From positions 1 through 11,342 of the forward strand of contig JAQUZA010000068.1 of NCBI GenBank assembly GCA_028691595.1: a stretch of 11,342 nt of DNA, given 5' to 3'. Below are positions 1 through 7,013 of the stretch, piece by piece. Under the pieces are notes generated by a model. It ran no database searches, was not told where the DNA came from, and saw nothing but the letters and a program-made list of their open reading frames with translations. This stretch comes from Candidatus Rifleibacteriota bacterium (lineage in GTDB: Bacteria; Muiribacteriota; Ozemobacteria; Ozemobacterales; Ozemobacteraceae). Numbering within the stretch: the first letter of the stretch is position 1; every line of letters begins with the position of its first letter. The translations under genes were made by a program, and so were the position numbers.

Positions 1-150
1 TCCGTGTTAATCCGAGTTCATCCGTGGTAGGTCTTCGGCCTGAAAAACCCTCGATTAATTTGCGTTAATCCGTGTTAATCAGTGTTCATCCGTGGTAGGT
101 CTTCGGCCTGCAAAAACCCTCGATCAATTTGCGTCAATCAGTGTTTATCC
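1..150. repeat. 68/69-bp tandem repeat, two full copies plus a fragment
   Basis: Copy 1 is 1-68 and copy 2 is 69-137. They differ at four bases and by one inserted C, so about 64 of 69 positions agree. A third, short partial copy follows at 138-150 (TCAGTGTTTATCC). Inside each unit the first half is itself made of 9-11-base variants of ATCCGTGTTA (TCCGTGTTAA, TCCGAGTTCA, TCCGTGGTAG), followed by a small possible stem AGGTC/GGCCT and an A-run. The array starts at the window edge and may extend further left. The fragment at 138-150 lies inside the coding end of the adjacent gene. This kind of degenerate 'AATCCGTGTTAATC' repeat is, from memory, seen in intergenic DNA of several bacterial phyla; no mobile function is evident here. 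Confidence 0.9.
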
Positions 151-1760
151 TGCCTGGTGAGGACCTGCTCAGCTGCTTTAAGCCCGTCAACAGCAGAGCT
201 GACTATACCACCGGCGTAGCCCGCGCCTTCGCCTGCCGGAAAAAGCCCGGAAATTGCCGGAGACTCGCCATTTTCGTCTCTTACCACTCTTACGGGGCTT
301 GAGCTTCGGGTTTCAGCGGCATAAAGAATTGCGGAGGCGGGGGTGATACCGTTCAATTCGCGTAGCATTTTGGGCATGGCGGCCCGCAGGGTTGCGGTTA
401 CAAAATCGGGCAGAATGTCGTCAAAGCTTGCAGCCTGTGATCTTGGGCAGGAACGCTCCGCAGGCAGCGACTTCGATACTTTTCCGTAGATAAAATCCTG
501 AAACATCAGGGCTGGCACCATGAACCCGCCGCCTCCAGCTGCAAAAGCGGCCTTTTCGATTGCCAGCTGAAAGTTCAACCCTGCAAGTTCGGGGTGACTT
601 TCGGGGCCGGCAAAGCCTGCGTAATCTTCAGGCTCAACAGGCACGATGAAGGCGGCGTTGCCAAAAATGCTGCCGCGTTGTGAGTAACTCATGCCGTTGG
701 TTGTCAGGGCACCATTTTCTGAGGCGCAAGCAATGACAAGTCCCCCCGGGCACATGCAAAAACTGTAGCATGCCTTTGCCGCGCCTTCAGGTCGACGGGT
801 CAGCTTGAAGCTTGCTGCCCCGAGGCGGGGGTGCCCGGCAAACTTGCCATACTGTGCCTGGTTGATCTGTTTTTGCGGAATCTCAAGGCGCACGCCAACT
901 GCAAATGGCTTTGCCTGCAGGGTGGCGTTTCGGTTGCCGAGCAGACGGTAGACATCACGGGCACTGTGGCCGGTTGCCAGGATCAGTCTGCTGGTTTGGA
1001 TTTCGTGGTCGCCGGCTTTGATGCCGGCGATGGCATTATTTTCGACGATAATATCGGTCAGAGCGGTGTTATATCTGATTTCTCCGCCTGCGCTTTCTAT
1101 TCTCCGGCGCATTTCCGGAACTATTCTCAACAGAATATCGCTGCCCAGGTGTGGTTCGGCATCGATGAGAATATCTGCCGGTGCACCACTTTCAACGAGT
1201 GTTTGAAAGAATTGTCTGATGCGGGGCCGGTCTTTACTGCGTGCGGTCAGCTTGCCATCAGAAAACAGGCCGGCACCGCCTTCGCCAAAAAGAACATTGT
1301 TTTCGGGGTCAAAACTGCCATTGCGCCAGAAGCCGTCGACAGTCTCGCGTCGGTCTTCGGCGCGGCTGCCGCGTTCGATGAGCAGGGGGCGAGCACCCAT
1401 GGCGGCAAGATGATACGCAGCCATGAGACCGGCTGGCCCGGCACCGACTACCACGGGTCTTTGCCCGCCCGTTGATAATTTCACCGCAACGTTATTGTCT
1501 GGTTCGCCTGGTTCTGCCGGCATTACTTCGGTGTCTCTGGGCAGTTTTGCGGTTGGCGCAAAATCAGGTGCCATTTGAACTTCAACGGTAAGAACGAAGG
1601 CTGGTGCCGATCTGCCTGGCCTGGAATCGAGTGACCGTCTGACTATTTCGTGATTGATTATCTGACTGCTGCCGCAGCCGAGTTTTCTGATTATGGCTTT
1701 AAAAACATCATTTTGATCATATTCGAGGCTGACTTCAATTTGTCTGAGCAGCAGTTTCAT
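138..1760 (-). CDS. FAD-dependent dehydrogenase, COG2509-like
   Basis: The 540-residue protein is a probable cytoplasmic FAD-dependent oxidoreductase whose substrate is unknown. It has an N-terminal extension of about 100 residues (beginning MKLLLRQIEVSLEYD) typical of the COG2509 group, then the dinucleotide-binding glycine motif GAGPAG at about 106-111 with the acidic strand end LLIER near 126-130. A glycine-rich FGEGGAGLFSDGKL segment lies near 158-171. The C-terminal FAD-contact region includes ETRSSSPVR (about 483-491) and GLFPAGEGAGYAGGI (about 505-519). These motifs make the flavoprotein assignment firm. The ATG at 1760-1758 has an upstream AAAGGA. It lies 120 bases after the HI0933-type gene and is probably the last gene of the same operon. 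Oddly, its last codons and TGA stop lie in DNA matching the adjacent tandem repeat, so the last few residues are probably not ancestral. A long opposite-strand frame here is a shadow. Confidence 0.9.
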   Translation of the reverse strand: MKLLLRQIEVSLEYDQNDVFKAIIRKLGCGSSQIINHEIVRRSLDSRPGRSAPAFVLTVEVQMAPDFAPTAKLPRDTEVMPAEPGEPDNNVAVKLSTGGQRPVVVGAGPAGLMAAYHLAAMGARPLLIERGSRAEDRRETVDGFWRNGSFDPENNVLFGEGGAGLFSDGKLTARSKDRPRIRQFFQTLVESGAPADILIDAEPHLGSDILLRIVPEMRRRIESAGGEIRYNTALTDIIVENNAIAGIKAGDHEIQTSRLILATGHSARDVYRLLGNRNATLQAKPFAVGVRLEIPQKQINQAQYGKFAGHPRLGAASFKLTRRPEGAAKACYSFCMCPGGLVIACASENGALTTNGMSYSQRGSIFGNAAFIVPVEPEDYAGFAGPESHPELAGLNFQLAIEKAAFAAGGGGFMVPALMFQDFIYGKVSKSLPAERSCPRSQAASFDDILPDFVTATLRAAMPKMLRELNGITPASAILYAAETRSSSPVRVVRDENGESPAISGLFPAGEGAGYAGGIVSSAVDGLKAAEQVLTRQDKH

Positions 1761-1880
1761 TTTTCTTATCCTTTATTCTGTATCTTTTGAATAGCTTGTT
1801 GCAGCGGCAGCGACATCGCGGATTTTCGCCGGATTCGTGGCCTGGGCAGGTTATTCGTTAAAAATCGGAAATTTTGCAAG
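1761..1880. other. 120-bp gap inside the flavoprotein operon
   Basis: This stretch separates the HI0933-type gene from the COG2509-type gene. I see a Shine-Dalgarno-like AAAGGA (minus strand) just before the downstream ATG, but no convincing terminator hairpin with a T-run and no clear internal promoter. Co-transcription is therefore the simplest reading, though less certain than for the overlapping genes upstream. Confidence 0.5.
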
Positions 1881-3164
1881 TTATACTGCAGTGCCTGCGC
1901 TTGTCGTAGCTTTCTTATTTTTGACGGCTTCGGCAATCGCACTGCCGGCAAGCCAGCCGGTAGAAAAAGCTGCCTGCAGGTTGTAGCCGCCGGTATCAGC
2001 GTCGATGTCAATGATTTCACCCGCGAAATAAAGATTTTTGATCAGTTTTGATTCCATGGTTGCCTGGTTGATCTGCCGGGTAGAAACCCCACCTGCAGTT
2101 ACTATGGCTTGTTCCCAGGGGGCATGCCCTGAAATTCTGAACTTGAGTTCTTTGAGCCAGTTGCGCAGCAGACGGCGGTGTTCAGCGGTTACCTGCGAAA
2201 TTTTCAGGGCCGGGTTGAGATTGAGTTGCTGCAGGCAAAACTGGCGCATTCCGGCCGGCAGCAATTTGGCGATAACATCCGCAAGTCTGCCAGCATGGTT
2301 TTCTTCAAAATCTCGCAGGATACGGCGGTCGAGTTTGGCGTGATCGAGGGCAGGTTTGAGATCAACGTAGATTTCGCAGTCGCTGCCATGGTGTAAAGCC
2401 TGTACCGCAGCCCGGCTCAGGGTAATGATGATTGGCCCTGCCAGATTTCCGTCGAGAAAGGCCATTTCGCCGAATTCAGCCGCCGCTTTTTTGCCATTGA
2501 TGCGCAGTTCAGCCGACACATTGCGCAAAGCCACATCTTTTAGGCATTCTGGCAGTTGAATATCTGGAGTCAGCGCCACCAGTGCCGGCAGCGGAGTGAC
2601 AATTTCGTGACCGCAGGCCCGGGCGAAATTGATACCATCGCCGGTAGAACCGGTTGCCGGGTAAGAAAGCCCGCCGGTTGCCAGAAGAGTTGCTCCGGCC
2701 AGGTATGGTTTGCCACCAGCAACAGCGCCAAGGCAGAGTTCCTTCTCGATCATCAGGCTGCTAACGGCTTTGCCAACCAGAAGCTGAACATTGCGTTTTT
2801 CAACCGCCCGGTGCAGGCAGGCGACCGCTTCAGTTGCCCGGCCTGAAGCGACAAAAACTCTGCCGCCGCGTTCTTCTACGGTCTGCAGACCTTCGCTGCT
2901 AAAAAAATCAACCAGGCTGGTATTAAACATGGCTTTAAACGCTGATTTAAGAAACCTGCCATCGTTGTTGAAATGCTTGAGAAACTCGTTAAAACTGGCT
3001 GTGTTGGTGAGATTTCCGCGACCTTTGCCTGAAATGCCGAGTTTGCGCGCAGGTTTGGGCATTGATTCGAGAATGGTTACCTGCAGGCCAAGGTCGGCAG
3101 CGCGAATAGCCGCCATAAGCCCTGCGGGCCCGGCTCCGATGACCAGTAAATCAGTCTTTTTCAA
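1881..3164 (-). CDS. HI0933/BaiN-type NAD(P)/FAD oxidoreductase
   Basis: The 427-residue flavoprotein belongs to the HI0933/YhiN/BaiN family (COG2081). It opens directly with the FAD-binding Rossmann motif (VIGAGPAGL, about 8-16) and the acidic end of strand 2 (LES, near 32-34). Then comes the family hallmark KLGISGKGRGNLTN (about 41-54). The C-terminal FAD region has GGVSTRQI near 358-365 and the signature FAGEIIDIDADTGGYNLQ near 380-397. Length fits the family, usually around 400. The start is TTG at 3164-3162: no ATG lies close upstream in frame, and the N-terminus then begins just before the Rossmann strand. The TTG overlaps the TGA of the flavin reductase gene (TTGA), which suggests translational coupling; the site has no strong Shine-Dalgarno of its own. 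Some relatives (BaiN) reduce dehydro-bile acids, but that activity should not be assumed here. The physiological substrate is unknown. Confidence 0.92.
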   Translation of the reverse strand: MKKTDLLVIGAGPAGLMAAIRAADLGLQVTILESMPKPARKLGISGKGRGNLTNTASFNEFLKHFNNDGRFLKSAFKAMFNTSLVDFFSSEGLQTVEERGGRVFVASGRATEAVACLHRAVEKRNVQLLVGKAVSSLMIEKELCLGAVAGGKPYLAGATLLATGGLSYPATGSTGDGINFARACGHEIVTPLPALVALTPDIQLPECLKDVALRNVSAELRINGKKAAAEFGEMAFLDGNLAGPIIITLSRAAVQALHHGSDCEIYVDLKPALDHAKLDRRILRDFEENHAGRLADVIAKLLPAGMRQFCLQQLNLNPALKISQVTAEHRRLLRNWLKELKFRISGHAPWEQAIVTAGGVSTRQINQATMESKLIKNLYFAGEIIDIDADTGGYNLQAAFSTGWLAGSAIAEAVKNKKATTSAGTAV

Positions 3165-3760
3165 TTCTTTTTCACGCTGAAGCCGAAGTGGCCCAGTTGT
3201 TTCCCGAGTTGGTAGTAGTGCCCATGAGCATAACCAACCAGGGCTGCTTTTTCGGTAAGCAGCCGGCCTTCTTTGTCGACCAGCTGTTCTGAAACCTGAA
3301 CGTTGGTAATTTTGGCAATGAAGAGGCTGTGAGAACCAAGTTCAATCTCACGCTCGATTTTGCACTCAATATTTATCGGGCATTCAATGATCACCGGTGC
3401 TTTGACTGTTTCGCTGCGGCCCTGGGTCAGCCCGGTTTCATGAAATTTGTCTTTGTCGCGCCCGGAAATTACCCCGCACAGATCAGCCTGACGCACAAGC
3501 TGGCGGTCAGGGATGTTAACGACAAACTCACCGGTTTCGCGCAGCAGCCCGAAAGAGTGACGCCCAGGCCGCACCGAAATTGACAGCATCGGCGGTTCTG
3601 AACAGACAATGCCGGCCCAGCTGATGGTAATGATATTAGGACGGCCTGTACTGCCGATTGTGCTTACCATAACCGCCGGAACTGGCGAAAGAACTGTTCC
3701 GGGCTGCCAGCTGACCTTGCCGGGGTTCGCCGATCTGGTGTTCTGAGTGCTTTTTTTCAT
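3161..3760 (-). CDS. flavin reductase-like / flavoredoxin family protein
   Basis: The 199-residue protein matches the FMN-binding split-barrel flavin reductase-like domain (Pfam Flavin_Reduct), closest in feel to flavoredoxins. Visible family features are GRPNIITISWAG (about 39-50), SVRPGRHS (62-69), TGEFVVNIP (76-84), the flavoredoxin-like SGRDKDKF (99-106) and GSHSLFIAKI (142-151). It probably binds FMN and passes electrons from a reduced nucleotide or a protein partner to flavin or to a flavoprotein; the partner cannot be read from sequence. The ATG at 3760-3758 overlaps the TGA of the upstream membrane protein gene (ATGA). Its own TGA overlaps the TTG of the HI0933-type gene. Being sandwiched between a membrane protein and two FAD proteins suggests that it works in the same electron-transfer process. 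No signal peptide is seen, so it is probably cytoplasmic. Confidence 0.92.
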   Translation of the reverse strand: MKKSTQNTRSANPGKVSWQPGTVLSPVPAVMVSTIGSTGRPNIITISWAGIVCSEPPMLSISVRPGRHSFGLLRETGEFVVNIPDRQLVRQADLCGVISGRDKDKFHETGLTQGRSETVKAPVIIECPINIECKIEREIELGSHSLFIAKITNVQVSEQLVDKEGRLLTEKAALVGYAHGHYYQLGKQLGHFGFSVKKN

Positions 3761-4359
3761 TCTTTTTTGCTTTCTTCTGGTTTTTCGTAGGTAGTGATCA
3801 GATTAAACATACTGCCATAGCGTGCCAGCAGTTCACGTTTTTCTGTTTCGGGTGCCAGGCGCGAATCATAATCAGGGGTAAAAACAGGGAAACAGCGTTC
3901 TTTGTCGGCATGCATCAGAGCAATATACCACGAAGACACGCCGCGAAAGTCATAATGTCTGAGGGTCAGGCCTTCGAACTTGCGCAGTTTTTCTTTCCAT
4001 TCGCGGGTGCCTTTGCTCGTTACCTCAGAAAAAGAAACGGTTCCATCGGCGATTTCGATATTTTTGCGGTAAGCACTGCGGGTTGCAAAAAGTTTGTAGA
4101 AGCTGTAGAGACTGGCAGCACTTATTCCGATGCAGAGCATGGCTACGGTTGTGTAGTAAGAGGGTAGATTCGGGTCAACACGTGAAAACTGCAGAAGCTT
4201 GACCGAAAGAATAATTACCCAGATCATTGAAAGAACGGCAACCAGACCCGAGAAGTAGAAGAAAAACGCGGTCCGCCCCTTGAAATCGAGGCCCTTTTCC
4301 GCCAGTCGCATTGGAAACCCGCCATTCTCGGCGCATTGCCAGTTCATTTCGTTTTTCAT
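3757..4359 (-). CDS. two-helix membrane protein of unknown function
   Basis: The product is about 200 residues if started at the ATG at 4359-4357. Two hydrophobic segments, roughly residues 31-54 (AFFFYFSGLVAVLSMIWVII and on) and 70-90, should span the membrane, leaving a C-terminal domain of about 110 residues rich in strands and charge. That domain ('RKNIEIADGTVSFSEVTSKG') looks vaguely like bacterial PH-like membrane-associated domains, but I do not recognise the family. An ATG further upstream (4473-4471) is open in frame. I reject it because the operon promoter would place the transcript start only a few bases before it, and the extra 38 residues (serine-rich, no conserved look) read like untranslated DNA. 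An AAGAG lies about a dozen bases before the chosen start. This is the first gene of the operon and is joined to the flavin reductase by an ATGA overlap, suggesting a role linked to that protein at the membrane. Confidence 0.75.
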   Translation of the reverse strand: MKNEMNWQCAENGGFPMRLAEKGLDFKGRTAFFFYFSGLVAVLSMIWVIILSVKLLQFSRVDPNLPSYYTTVAMLCIGISAASLYSFYKLFATRSAYRKNIEIADGTVSFSEVTSKGTREWKEKLRKFEGLTLRHYDFRGVSSWYIALMHADKERCFPVFTPDYDSRLAPETEKRELLARYGSMFNLITTYEKPEESKKE

Positions 4360-4487
4360 AGGTTTTGCTCTTAAAAAATGATTTTCAGATAACAGTAGGG
4401 TGGTTGCCCATGGACTCAGTGAATTACGCCCTGATGAACAACTTTGACTGTCAGACCGCAAATTATCCTGCATCAGGCCCGGCGGGC

Positions 4488-4516
4488 ATTATAAATGGAT
4501 TTTCAGCCTTTGTCCA
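4488..4516 (-). promoter_or_regulatory. sigma-70-like promoter of the flavoprotein operon
   Basis: On the minus strand, TGGACA (4516-4511) is followed after 17 bases by a perfect TATAAT (4493-4488). This is one mismatch from the consensus. Transcription would start near 4481, giving a leader of about 120 bases before the ATG at 4359. Confidence 0.75.
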
Positions 4517-4571
4517 CAGGCATCAACCATGAATTTGCCATAACGTCTGTCAGTTAACTGTGGAAACAAGG
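4507..4571. promoter_or_regulatory. imperfect dyad spanning the divergent promoter region
   Basis: CCTTTGTCCACAG (4507-4519) is repeated in inverted form as CTGTGGAAACAAGG (4558-4571), with a centre of about 38 bases. Each arm contains the -35 box of one of the two divergent promoters. The left arm includes TTGTCCACA, one base from a DnaA box (TTATCCACA). It could be a binding site for a shared regulator, or merely similar promoter upstream sequence. Confidence 0.35.
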
Positions 4572-4589
4572 CTGTGGTTGTGATAGAAT
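4561..4589 (+). promoter_or_regulatory. probable glnS promoter
   Basis: TGGAAA (4561-4566), 17 bases, then TAGAAT (4584-4589), preceded by TGA so that it also fits an extended -10 (TGnTAGAAT). Transcription would begin near 4596, leaving a leader of about 43 bases with GGGGT (4628-4632) as the likely ribosome-binding site before the ATG at 4639. Confidence 0.55.
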
Positions 4590-4638
4590 CGCCATGAAAT
4601 TTTTTGTAATCTAAACCAGAAACAAATGGGGTAAGCAG

Positions 4639-6327
4639 ATGAGCGTAGAAGAAACCACCCGCAGCTCGAATTTTATTCGCGATATCATCGATGAAGACCT
4701 GAAATCAGGCAAGCATAAAGAAATCGTTACCAGGTTTCCGCCAGAACCAAACGGTTACCTGCACGTTGGCCATGCTAAATCGATTTGTCTGAACTTCGGC
4801 ATGGCAAAAGACTACAATGGTCGCTGCCACCTGCGCTTCGACGATACCAACCCGGTAAAAGAAGAGCAGGAATACATCGATTCAATCAAAGAAGATGTTA
4901 AATGGCTCGGTTTTGACTGGGGCAAACATGAATACTACGCCTCTGACTACTTTCAGCAGTTGTATGACTGGGCAGTTCTTCTGATAAAAGATGGTAAGGC
5001 TTATGTTGACGACCAGACAGCCGATGAAATAAGAACATCACGCGGCACGTTGACTGAGCCCGGTAAAAATTCGCCCTTCCGCGATCGCAGTGTTGAAGAG
5101 AATCTTGATTTGTTCACCCGCATGAAAAACGGTGAATTCAAGAACGGCGAACGGGTGTTGCGCGGCAAGATCGACATGGCTTCGCCGAATATCAATATGC
5201 GCGACCCGGTTCTTTATCGTATTTTGCACGCTAATCACCCAAGAACTGGCGATAAATGGTGTATTTACCCGATGTATGACTACACGCACGGCCAGTCAGA
5301 TGCCCTTGAACACATCAGCCATTCAATCTGTACTCTTGAGTTTCAGGATCACAGGCCTTTATATGACTGGTTTATTCAGAATCTGCCAGTGCCTGCACAG
5401 CCACATCAGTATGAATTTGCCCGCCTGAACCTTACCTATACGGTTATGAGCAAGCGCAAACTGTTGCGTCTGGTTCAGGAAAAGAAGGTTTCAGGCTGGG
5501 ATGACCCGCGCATGCCCACCATTTCTGGAATGCGCCGGCGTGGCTACCCGGCTTCTTCGCTGCGTGAATTCTGCGATCGCATCGGGGTTGCCAAAGCCAA
5601 CAGTACCGTTGAATTCGCCATGCTCGAAAACTGCGTCAGAGACGAATTGAATCGTAATGCCCTGCGCTTCATGGCGGTTTTGAAGCCTCTGAAGGTTGTC
5701 ATCACCAATTATCCTGAAGGCCAGAGTGAATACTTTGAGGCCGACAACAACCCTGAAGACCCGAACGGCGGCACCCGCAAGGTCAAATTCACCCGTGAAC
5801 TGTATATCGAGCGTGAAGATTTTATGGAAAACCCGCCCAAAAAGTTCTTCAGACTCTCTCCTGGCAACGAAATCAGGCTCAAGCATGCTTATTACATCAC
5901 CTGCAAAGAGGTGATCAAAGATGCAAACGGCGAGATCACAGAATTGCGTTGCGAGCTTGACCCTGAAAGCCGTGGAGGCTCGACTCCCGATGGCAGACGA
6001 GTTAAGGGCACCCTGCACTGGGTTTCGGCAACCGAAGGTTTAAAGGCCGAAGTTCGCCTTTACGGCCATCTTTTTAACCAGGAAAACCCTGATAAAGTTG
6101 AAGAGGGCGCTGATTTTCTCGACAATATCAACCCTGATTCCCTTGAAGTGCTGAGGGACTGTTTTGTTGAACCAGCTCTGGCTGAAGTTGCGGCTGGCGT
6201 ACCGCTGCAGTTTCTGCGCATGGGCTATTTCTGTAAAGACAAGGATTCAGCACCCGGCAAGCTGGTTTTTAACCGCACCATCGCCCTGAAAGATGGCTGG
6301 GCCAAAGAGCAGAAGAAACAGGACTGA
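4639..6327 (+). CDS. glnS: glutaminyl-tRNA synthetase
   Basis: This class I aminoacyl-tRNA synthetase of 562 residues (E. coli GlnRS is 554) charges tRNA-Gln with glutamine using ATP in the cytoplasm. The catalytic Rossmann domain carries the HIGH motif as HVGH at 42-45 inside PPEPNGYLHVGHAKSICLNFG, and the KMSKS loop as VMSKR at 269-273. LRFDDTNPVKEE (about 65-76) and the YDYTHGQSDALEHISHS segment (about 213-229) are typical of GlnRS. They separate it from GluRS. The C-terminal half (from about 340) has the anticodon-binding beta-barrel sequence, including RDELNRNALRFMAVLKPLKV. All signature residues seem intact. Presence of GlnRS means that this organism need not make Gln-tRNA only by the GatCAB amidation route. 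It stands alone between its own promoter and a strong terminator. Confidence 0.98.
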   Translation: MSVEETTRSSNFIRDIIDEDLKSGKHKEIVTRFPPEPNGYLHVGHAKSICLNFGMAKDYNGRCHLRFDDTNPVKEEQEYIDSIKEDVKWLGFDWGKHEYYASDYFQQLYDWAVLLIKDGKAYVDDQTADEIRTSRGTLTEPGKNSPFRDRSVEENLDLFTRMKNGEFKNGERVLRGKIDMASPNINMRDPVLYRILHANHPRTGDKWCIYPMYDYTHGQSDALEHISHSICTLEFQDHRPLYDWFIQNLPVPAQPHQYEFARLNLTYTVMSKRKLLRLVQEKKVSGWDDPRMPTISGMRRRGYPASSLREFCDRIGVAKANSTVEFAMLENCVRDELNRNALRFMAVLKPLKVVITNYPEGQSEYFEADNNPEDPNGGTRKVKFTRELYIEREDFMENPPKKFFRLSPGNEIRLKHAYYITCKEVIKDANGEITELRCELDPESRGGSTPDGRRVKGTLHWVSATEGLKAEVRLYGHLFNQENPDKVEEGADFLDNINPDSLEVLRDCFVEPALAEVAAGVPLQFLRMGYFCKDKDSAPGKLVFNRTIALKDGWAKEQKKQD

Positions 6328-6340
6328 TCTTTTAACATTG

Positions 6341-6375
6341 AAGCACCCGACATCAGCTGATGGCGGGTGCTTTTT
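6341..6375 (+). terminator. intrinsic terminator of glnS
   Basis: AAGCACCCG (6341-6349) pairs perfectly with CGGGTGCTT (6364-6372). The interior CATCAGCTGATG can pair further after one mismatch, giving a long stem. The stem ends in a run of five T (6371-6375). It begins 13 bases after the glnS stop. Confidence 0.9.
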
Positions 6376-6386
6376 CATGAGGCACC

Positions 6387-6402
6387 GGGGAGGAAAGCTG
6401 TG
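6387..6402 (+). promoter_or_regulatory. ribosome-binding site that fixes a GTG start
   Basis: GGGGAGGA (6387-6394), five bases, then GTG (6400-6402). This strong Shine-Dalgarno decides the start of the next gene; the in-frame GTG at 6367 lies inside the terminator stem and has no such site. Confidence 0.8.
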
Positions 6403-6879
6403 CAGCAGGAAAATTTAAAGCTGATTTACTCTGTGATTATGTTTGTGCCGTTTTTTTTGCTGATCTGGATGCTGCTCAGCGCAATGCTGGCAGAACTTTC
6501 TGGTTGGCGGTTGTTATTGCGAAGATACACGCATCACGGACCTCGCCCGGCCGGAAAAAGATTCAGTTTTGTATCGGCTCAAATCAGGAAGTTGGAATGG
6601 TTGCCGGTGAATTACAAGAGTTGTCTGGCGATAAGTGTGAACCGGGATGGTTTTTTGTTAGAGATTTTTCTGCTGTTGCGATTTCGCAGTCCGACTCTGT
6701 TCATTCCTTTTGGTGCCATCGAAAATATTGAAATTTTGCCTCCCAAAGGTTTCTCCGGCCACAAAACATGTCTTTCCTTCAAAGACCTGCCGGTTAAAAT
6801 GCTTATTTTGGGCCCCGCCGGCGATGCTGTCAACAAAGCTTTCAATGAGGCCAATTGCAAATCTGATTCTCAAAATTAG
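6400..6879 (+). CDS. small one-helix membrane protein of unknown function
   Basis: With the GTG start the protein has 159 residues. One hydrophobic segment at about residues 8-31 (SVIMFVPFFLLIWMLLSAML) should anchor it in the inner membrane. A soluble domain of about 125 residues follows, with alternating strands such as CLAISVNRDGFLLEIFLLLRF and LFIPFGAIENIEI. The pattern 'strand, R-x-x-P-x-LFIP' is reminiscent of small PH-like or YcxB-like domains behind a membrane helix. I cannot name a family with confidence. It starts 25 bases after the glnS terminator T-run, with no obvious promoter in that gap. It may rely on terminator read-through or on a promoter inside the 3' end of glnS. No same-strand gene follows closely. 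Confidence 0.75.
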   Translation: MQQENLKLIYSVIMFVPFFLLIWMLLSAMLAELSGWRLLLRRYTHHGPRPAGKRFSFVSAQIRKLEWLPVNYKSCLAISVNRDGFLLEIFLLLRFRSPTLFIPFGAIENIEILPPKGFSGHKTCLSFKDLPVKMLILGPAGDAVNKAFNEANCKSDSQN

Positions 6880-6918
6880 TGGTCTGCCAAAGTTGAACTC
6901 ATAATCAGCGTCCTCGAT

Positions 6919-6936
6919 GTCATCCCCGTGCAGGGG
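6919..6936. repeat. REP-like short palindrome
   Basis: GTCATCCCCGTGCAGGGG contains CCCC/GGGG around GTGCA and is followed by a T-rich tract (TTTGTTTTTC, 6941-6950). It resembles the widespread 'GTCATTCCCGCG...' repeat class from memory. It could also act as a weak terminator for the small membrane protein gene. Confidence 0.4.
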
Positions 6937-7013
6937 TCTGTTTGTTTTTCTCTTTGAATTGACTTAAGTATTATTAGATGATTTTCACCGGTTTGACGGC
7001 GCAGCTATCAGCC

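Noticed and set aside
1..150. Possible CRISPR array
   Set aside because: There are only two directly adjacent 68/69-bp units with no unique spacers, which is not CRISPR architecture.
831..1475. Long plus-strand open frame of 214 codons
   Set aside because: It lies fully inside the COG2509-type gene on the other strand, has no ribosome-binding site or known motif, and is a shadow of that gene's codon bias.
4360..4473. 38-residue N-terminal extension of the membrane protein
   Set aside because: The operon promoter leaves almost no leader for it, there is no Shine-Dalgarno, and the residues look non-coding.
4360..4481. FMN riboswitch in front of the flavoprotein operon
   Set aside because: The conserved FMN-aptamer sequence blocks are absent.
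5491..6018. Minus-strand frame of 175 codons within glnS
   Set aside because: It is fully inside an unmistakable GlnRS gene with no independent evidence of coding.
6367..6399. Upstream GTG start for the small membrane protein
   Set aside because: This GTG is inside the glnS terminator stem, while GTG 6400 has a strong Shine-Dalgarno.
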